Of a DNA stretch of 12,500 nucleotides, positions 1 through 12,500 are shown in pieces (within the stretch, counting starts at the first letter, position 1; each line of letters begins with the position of its first letter). Below the pieces are notes generated by a model. The model saw only the letters and a program-made list of their open reading frames with translations. It made no database searches and was not told where the DNA came from. The position numbers and the translations under genes were made by a program. Origin of the DNA: Salpingoeca rosetta (lineage: Eukaryota; Opisthokonta; Choanoflagellata; Craspedida; Salpingoecidae); assembly GCF_000188695.1 (NCBI RefSeq), contig NW_004754925.1, positions 609,973-622,472 on the forward strand, written 5' to 3'.

Positions 1-10
1 CAACAACTAC

Positions 11-95
<85 letters not shown>

Positions 96-119
96 GCAGC
101 AGCAGCAGCAACAACAACG

Positions 120-164
<45 letters not shown>

Positions 165-182
165 GCAGCAGCAACAACAACG

Positions 183-230
<48 letters not shown>

Positions 231-249
231 CACACACACACACACACAC
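1..249. repeat. CAA trinucleotide tract with CA end, inside the last visible ESD intron
   Basis: Positions 1-230 are almost pure CAA, broken by CAG runs (about 94-109 and 162-172) and single CGA units at 31, 118 and 181. A CA dinucleotide run (231-249) follows up to the ESD exon 9 donor. In the ESD sense this reads GT repeats and then TTG repeats. Poly-Leu or poly-Gln translation is not credible here because the tract sits directly behind a splice donor. It continues past the window edge. Confidence 0.9.
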
Positions 250-2473
250 GCCTGGTCGATGAGAATTGGAATGGGGCTGGTGTCCTTCGGGAGCTGCAGT
301 GCCAGCGTCAACACGTCCCAAGGTGCCCACGCGCCCCTGTGCACGACAGCAGCGAACATGCACACAAGCTTGAGCAATTGTGCACCGACACTCAATGCTG
401 CACACAGTAATGCAAACACACACATACACACACACGCATTGTGTACAATTGCCCCTTGATCCAACTCATGTCAATCAACGTACTTGTCTTCGCCAAAGTA
501 TCGCAGCATTGCGCGCTGGCTGACAGGGGACTTGCTGCAGAGATCATGGATACCAAGCGAGATGGGCGAGGTGCACATCATCAGGAATCAGACGGTGAGG
601 AACAACATGCAAGAATGCAGCTTCGAAACTTTGCCAACCATGGCTCGCACACACGCACACATTGACACACATTACGTAAACACACGCACACACATACACT
701 GTAACACACACACACACTGAAACACACATGCACACTGACATAGTGGAGCACAAGGGCGCAAAGACGGAGACAGAATTGAAGAGTTTGGGTTGCTTGAGCA
801 TGCACATGAGAGCACCTGCGTGCAGTGTTGGTGGCAACGAGAGCGTGATGAGTGTTGACTGGAGGGACATCAGTCACGTCACATCAGCCAGAAAAGTGAG
901 CAGCATGCACACGACCAAGATGGCAAACACACCGTGTCCACCCATGCTGTGCCCGCAGACGCCCTTCTCCTTGGTGACGTTGAAGCGCTGGCTCAACAAG
1001 CAACGCGATAACACAAGCAAGCAAGCAAGACACCGCACGTTACAAGACGCCACATCACGTCAACGCATATCACAAACGTACAGTGTTCAGCACATGATTT
1101 GTCTTCACACAGCGGCATGCAGGTGTGCACGCGCACAGTCGCACTTCTTCGATGAGCGCGGGAAGCTCCTGTGTGATGTACGTGAACATGCGGTAGTGGT
1201 CCTCCCACGGTTTCTCCGTCGCATCCACATAGAAGCTGGCGCCTGCACGAGCGAAGGCGTTAAGGAATGCATATCAGTGAACATGAGAGAGTTTGTGAGC
1301 GAACATGAGTGTGTGTATGCGTGAACATGAGAGTGTGTGCATATGCGTGAACATGAGAGTGTGTGTATGAGTGAACGTGAACGTGTGGTTGAGTGAACAT
1401 GAGTGTGTATGAGTCAACGTCAGTGTGTGTGTGTGTACGTCTCAAGTCATGTGTGTCTGTATAAGCATCAGCATGTAGACCGAAACGTAAACCAAGTAAG
1501 ACCATCCATTCATGTGTGCGTGATCCCCGGCTTACCTGGACCGTACCAAGCAGATTCTACGGTCTTGTCCAACTCCAGTCCTCTTGGGCTTGTGTCTGGG
1601 TGTAAGCCAAGCATGGAAATGACAAGCAAGGATTAGAAAGGCAAGGATCACCAATGCACAGCATAGCCACCCTGCCCTGCAGCACACTCACAGACACAGG
1701 CACACAGGGTATGTGCGTTCGTACCTGGCCACACCATGCAAAGGTTGTGCTTGCACAGGTACTGTTGCGTGCCTCCCTACACAGACAAACAAACAACGCA
1801 GTTGCTGCTTGGATTAGATGCAATGTCCTTGTGAGCAAGCCTGACGCGCAAGCAAAACATGTGCAGCACACACATACATCTCAAAGGCAAACACCCGTGG
1901 CATCATGGCTGTGAACCTGCTCTGGACACGTCTGCTCTGTTCGGGAGAGTCCAGAGAGGAAGTAAATCACTGGCAAGCGTTGCTTGCTGATCTAACCGTC
2001 CGCAGCGTGTGATGGCACGGGATATGAGGAGAGTACAATGTCGTTAGAGAAAGAAGAGCGGGAAAGCAGTATGGTCTCGGCCACGACATCATGACTGCGC
2101 TTCTGTTTGCACCGAACACACACACACGTATATACACACGTGTAAACACACACGTGTAAACACACACATGAACATACCCATGCACGCACACACACATGCA
2201 CACACACACAATCACACACACACACACAAACACACACACGCACACATACACATGCACAAACACATGCACACATGCACACACATACACACACACACACAAA
2301 CACACACATGCACGTTCACATACACACAAACGCACCGCTCGAGGGCTGAAGAAGCTGAAGCGCATGCGGCAGTGGAGGGTGCTGCTCCAGTGCTCGTACG
2401 TCCGTTGATGGCCGTCATGGCAACGAAAGCAGGCGACCTCGCGCACATCTCCACTGTCCTCCTTCGCCTCCAT
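250..2473 (-). CDS. ESD: S-formylglutathione hydrolase / esterase D, 3'-truncated by the window edge
   Basis: Cytosolic serine hydrolase that cleaves S-formylglutathione to glutathione and formate, the last step of glutathione-dependent formaldehyde detoxification. Nine exons assemble in frame on the minus strand: 2473-2336, 1991-1917, 1776-1725, 1595-1536, 1242-1145, 987-933, 815-740, 534-484 and 336-250. All introns are GT-AG and phases agree. The product aligns with human ESD almost without gaps: [45 protein letters not shown], the nucleophile elbow CGHSMGGHG (Ser about residue 155), SVSVFAPLC, and IPILIDQ. About 230 residues are visible; the family has about 280. The missing end holds the catalytic Asp and His, expected past the left edge. 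The last donor is uncertain: GC/GTGTGT at 250/249, or a GC-type donor after CAG at 252. The start ATG at 2473 is the first in-frame ATG and gives a normal-length N-terminus. CTAAC/CTAAT branch-point candidates occur in introns 1-3. Some family motifs are altered (see findings). Identification is firm; exon borders are read by eye. Confidence 0.92.
647..733. repeat. Imperfect CA repeat in ESD intron 7
   Basis: CA-rich on the plus strand, so TG-rich in the ESD sense. It lies in the intron 739-535 and reaches to within a few bases of the donor at 739. Confidence 0.8.
1277..1437. repeat. Degenerate 20-26 bp minisatellite in ESD intron 4
   Basis: About six or seven imperfect copies of a unit close to GTGAACATGAGAGTGTGTG plus a variable TATGC/TATGA end, starting near 1277, 1300, 1323, 1349, 1373, 1395 and 1413. 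The unit mixes a TG repeat with a fixed GAACATGAG core. It lies in the intron 1535-1243 of the minus-strand ESD gene. Confidence 0.75.
2117..2333. repeat. Compound CA repeat filling the donor half of ESD intron 1
   Basis: A long interrupted CA tract (with ATG, AAAC and CACGTG variants) ends 2 bp from the ESD exon 1 donor at 2335. In the ESD sense the intron begins GTGCGTTTGTGTGTATGTG and stays TG-rich for about 220 bases. Confidence 0.85.
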
Positions 2474-2500
2474 AACCGACCCTGAATTCAGTCTCAAACC

Positions 2501-8522
<6,022 letters not shown>

Positions 8523-8830
8523 CCTGGGAATGCCGGAGACCCTTCGCGTGTATACGCGCCACTCGAGCACACGTGCTTGCACTCTTGCTTGTTTGGTCGT
8601 CATATGTATTTGCATAGTATTGTTGGAACAAATCGTCACTAGCTAGTAGTAGTTGGATACTTGGTTTGGAATAACACAGCAGGTGTTGTGTGGTCGTGGT
8701 GGTGTGCAATCAACGATAAATCAACAGGCAAGCGAGTGTTGTCGTGCCAGCGAGCAGATGAGGGTGAAGTGAATGTACACACACGGACGAGTACACAAGT
8801 GCAAAAGCATGTACATGCACGCACACACAC

Positions 8831-8907
<77 letters not shown>

Positions 8908-8969
8908 CACACAGACAGACAGACAGACAGACAGATAGACACACACACACACACACAGACACCATCGGT
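8523..8969. other. Convergent 3' flanks of TANGO6 and PEX7
   Basis: 447 bp between the two stop codons. No gene is visible. The left half (8523-8815) is ordinary sequence and should hold the TANGO6 3' UTR; I see no AATAAA on either strand, only weak variants (AATAAC at 8671, ATAAAT near 8715). The right part is the GACA repeat next to the PEX7 stop. Confidence 0.7.
8818..8959. repeat. GACA tetranucleotide repeat flanked by CA runs
   Basis: Runs of ACAG (8832-8863, 8872-8906, 8912-8934) separated by short CA interruptions, with CA at both ends. In the PEX7 sense it reads TGTC and begins about 10 bases after the stop codon. Confidence 0.9.
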
Positions 8970-11137
<2,168 letters not shown>

Positions 11138-11313
11138 CGCAAACACAACACAACACACCACCAGCAGCTGCTGTCCTTCCTCTTCTTCCTTCTGCACACT
11201 TCGCTTCTTGCACAATCAACTTTGATTGCACATTATTCTCCCGCACACAAAGCACAACTCAAGCAACACCACGCCACACCAGCCCAAGCACCTTGCTCCC
11301 ACAGACGGCCACG
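11138..11313. promoter_or_regulatory. Divergent promoter between PEX7 and TTC36
   Basis: This 176-bp spacer separates the PEX7 ATG (11137, minus) from the TTC36 ATG (11314, plus) and must hold the 5' UTRs and core promoters of both unless control is distant. Near its middle is CAATCAACTTTGATTG (11213-11228), a 7+7 inverted repeat. A pyrimidine-rich run (TTCCTCTTCTTCCTTC, 11176-11191) is another candidate element. There is no clear TATA box. The role is inferred from layout. Confidence 0.6.
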
Positions 11314-11967
11314 ATGACCGACAAGGCAGACCAGCAGCCCCAGCAGCAGCAAGTAGAGGGGCATGTGCCGTGCGAGGAGGATGTGCTTGAGGCCATCTTC
11401 AACCCCAACATGCCCTTTGGGTCTGCAACACAGGAGCCCGAGCTGCACGGCCCAGCGGACGCGAAGGAAGACACGGAGGAAGAGAAGCGCATGCGCGAGA
11501 AGGAGCGGGCCGCCATCAAGCTCGCCGAGGACCAGAAGCTCGACGAGGCGCTGGCGGCGTTCTCGGAGCTGATCAAGGAGAACCCCTCGCGCGCAGCCGG
11601 GTACAACGACCGCGCGCAGGTGTACCAGATGAAGGGCGACAAGGATTCCGCCATGAAAGACCTCGACTACGCCATTGAGAAGTGCGAGCTGAGCACCAAG
11701 GTGGCGCAGCAGGTGTATGCCCAGCGCGGCGTGCTCAAGCGCCTGAACGGCGACACAGAGGGCGCCCGCAAGGACTTTGAGACAGCAGGCATGTATGGCA
11801 ACGCCTGGGCGCGACATGAGGCCGTGAAGCTCAACCCATATGCGGCACTTTGCAACCAGATGCTCAAGCAAGCCGTTGATAAACTCAGCGGCAAGGCACC
11901 AGAGGCACAGGCAGCAGCCACCAAGGGGCAGAACGGAGACCACACCACCAGCACACCTTCGTCATAA
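11314..11967 (+). CDS. TTC36: TTC36-like tetratricopeptide repeat protein
   Basis: Small TPR protein of 217 residues in one uninterrupted exon, related to animal TTC36 (HBP21), which has been described as an HSP70-binding protein. After a Gln-rich N-terminus (residues 7-14) comes the family signature LEAIFNPNMPFG at 25-36, then an acidic/basic charged helix (50-66) and three TPR-like repeats at about 61-94, 95-128 and 133-166 (cores ALAAFSELIKENP, YNDRAQVYQMKGD, YAQRGVLKRLNGD). The hallmark NPYAALCNQML lies at 174-184, nearly identical to the human C-terminus. The tail (190-217) is Ala/Thr/Ser-rich and probably disordered. The start is the ATG at 11314 in context GCCACGATGA; the frame stays open upstream only through a CA repeat and UTR, which must not be translated. 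Codon use is strongly GC-ending, with the cleanest coding texture in the window. It shares a 176-bp divergent promoter with PEX7. TG-rich DNA begins 4 bases after the stop. Confidence 0.93.
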   Translation: MTDKADQQPQQQQVEGHVPCEEDVLEAIFNPNMPFGSATQEPELHGPADAKEDTEEEKRMREKERAAIKLAEDQKLDEALAAFSELIKENPSRAAGYNDRAQVYQMKGDKDSAMKDLDYAIEKCELSTKVAQQVYAQRGVLKRLNGDTEGARKDFETAGMYGNAWARHEAVKLNPYAALCNQMLKQAVDKLSGKAPEAQAAATKGQNGDHTTSTPSS

Positions 11968-12066
11968 GTCTGTGTGTGTGCATGTTGTGGTGTGTGTGTG
12001 TGTGTGTGTGTGTTGTGGTGTGTGAGTGTGAATGTGTATATGTGTTGTGTGTATGTGTATGTTGTG
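11968..12066 (+). repeat. TG-rich 3' flank of TTC36
   Basis: GTCTGTGTGTGTGCATG follows the TAA directly, and TG-rich sequence with TTGTGGTG interruptions continues to about 12066. It could serve as a GU-rich polyadenylation element or be part of the 3' UTR; no AATAAA is visible. Confidence 0.75.
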
Positions 12067-12267
12067 GTACATCACCAGATCACCACGTCTGTGCACCATC
12101 CTTCTTCCCCTTCACCTCAACACTTCCTTACCCCTCCACCCGCTCTATCTCGCATATTTGTCCTTGTCCACGTGCAACCTTTGCGTTCATTCGTTCGTCG
12201 ATCACCACCATAAACAACAACAGAGAAGTGGAAGAAGACATGAGGGCGTCGTAAGAACGGAGGAAGG
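12067..12267. other. Gene-free stretch after TTC36
   Basis: No recognisable coding region. A pyrimidine-rich zone (about 12098-12156, CTTCTTCCCCTTCACC and similar) is followed by a more A-rich segment with ACAACAACAG. This could be a promoter and 5' UTR for a gene at the right edge, or the end of the TTC36 transcript. Confidence 0.4.
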
Positions 12268-12500
12268 ATGGCAGCAAAAGTGGCAGACACAAACGGCTGT
12301 CATGCACATGCACATGCACATGCAACAATAGTAAGAGCAAGCGCAAATCACACGCTGTTCCTTCACAAGCAAGCCGCCCCCACCGCCACAACTCCCATCG
12401 ACAAACATGCCGCCCTCCCCCTCTTCTTTGGCAAGCTATCACCGCACCACCAACGACAACACGCCACAACTTTTCACCGACCCGACAACAAATTGGAAAG
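12268..12500 (+). CDS. Possible 5' part of an unknown gene running off the right edge
   Basis: From the ATG at 12268 (context GAAGGATGG) a frame stays open for 77 codons to the window end. It begins MAAKVADTNG, followed by a His-Ala run encoded by four GCACAT hexamers. The rest is rich in His, Ala, Pro and Thr, with a slightly more complex stretch (ALPLFFGKLS). I recognise no family. It could be a first exon, 5' UTR, the 3' UTR of TTC36, or part of a minus-strand gene. Only its openness and start context support it. Confidence 0.2.
   Translation, partial: MAAKVADTNGCHAHAHAHATIVRASANHTLFLHKQAAPTATTPIDKHAALPLFFGKLSPHHQRQHATTFHRPDNKLE

Noticed and set aside
1..435. Poly-Leu protein on the minus strand or poly-Gln/Asn/Thr on the plus strand at the left edge
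   Set aside because: The tract lies behind a splice donor of ESD exon 9, and all three frames are open only because CAA/TTG repeats lack stops.
2168..2485. Plus-strand His-Thr frames over 2168-2485
   Set aside because: The DNA is ESD intron 1 and exon 1 read in reverse; the content is repeat translation.
8818..8959. CRISPR-like array in the regular GACA blocks
   Set aside because: It is a plain tetranucleotide microsatellite with no unique spacers or matching repeat length, in a eukaryotic gene setting.

Overview
This is eukaryotic nuclear DNA: compact, intron-rich, high in coding GC and packed with CA/TG, CAA, GAA, TC and GACA simple repeats. Four conserved eukaryotic genes can be assembled exon by exon, with GT-AG introns whose phases agree at every junction I resolved. 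The mix of PEX7, a TTC36-type TPR protein, TANGO6/RTP1 and esterase D, together with small genes and short introns, suggests a unicellular relative of animals, for example a choanoflagellate. That is an inference from gene content and sequence style; nothing in the window proves it.

Layout, left to right. (1) Positions 1-2473, minus strand: esterase D / S-formylglutathione hydrolase (ESD), nine visible exons. The 3' end, with the catalytic Asp and His, lies beyond the left edge behind a CAA/TTG repeat. (2) Positions 2501-8522, plus strand: a large TANGO6/RTP1 homologue of about 1,418 residues in nine exons, with long Gln-, Glu- and Asp-rich tracts in the N-terminal two thirds and a well conserved HEAT-like C-terminus. 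(3) Positions 8970-11137, minus strand: PEX7, the WD40 receptor for PTS2 peroxisomal proteins, five exons. (4) Positions 11314-11967, plus strand: TTC36-like TPR protein, a single exon. (5) Positions 12268-12500: an unproven open frame running off the right edge.

The four genes alternate in orientation. ESD and TANGO6 are head to head with only 27 bp between possible start codons (108 bp if the second TANGO6 ATG is used). TANGO6 and PEX7 are tail to tail. PEX7 and TTC36 are head to head across 176 bp. The genes serve separate housekeeping tasks (formaldehyde detoxification, RNA polymerase II assembly or secretion, peroxisomal import, chaperone-linked TPR adaptor), so this is not a functional cluster.

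The most unusual signal is in the introns. In all three intron-containing genes many introns open, at or just after the donor site, with TG-rich tracts on the transcribed-sense strand, so the plus strand shows TG in plus genes and CA in minus genes. Similar TG tracts follow the stop codons of PEX7 and TTC36. No prokaryotic system, mobile-element protein, rRNA, tRNA or CRISPR array is visible.
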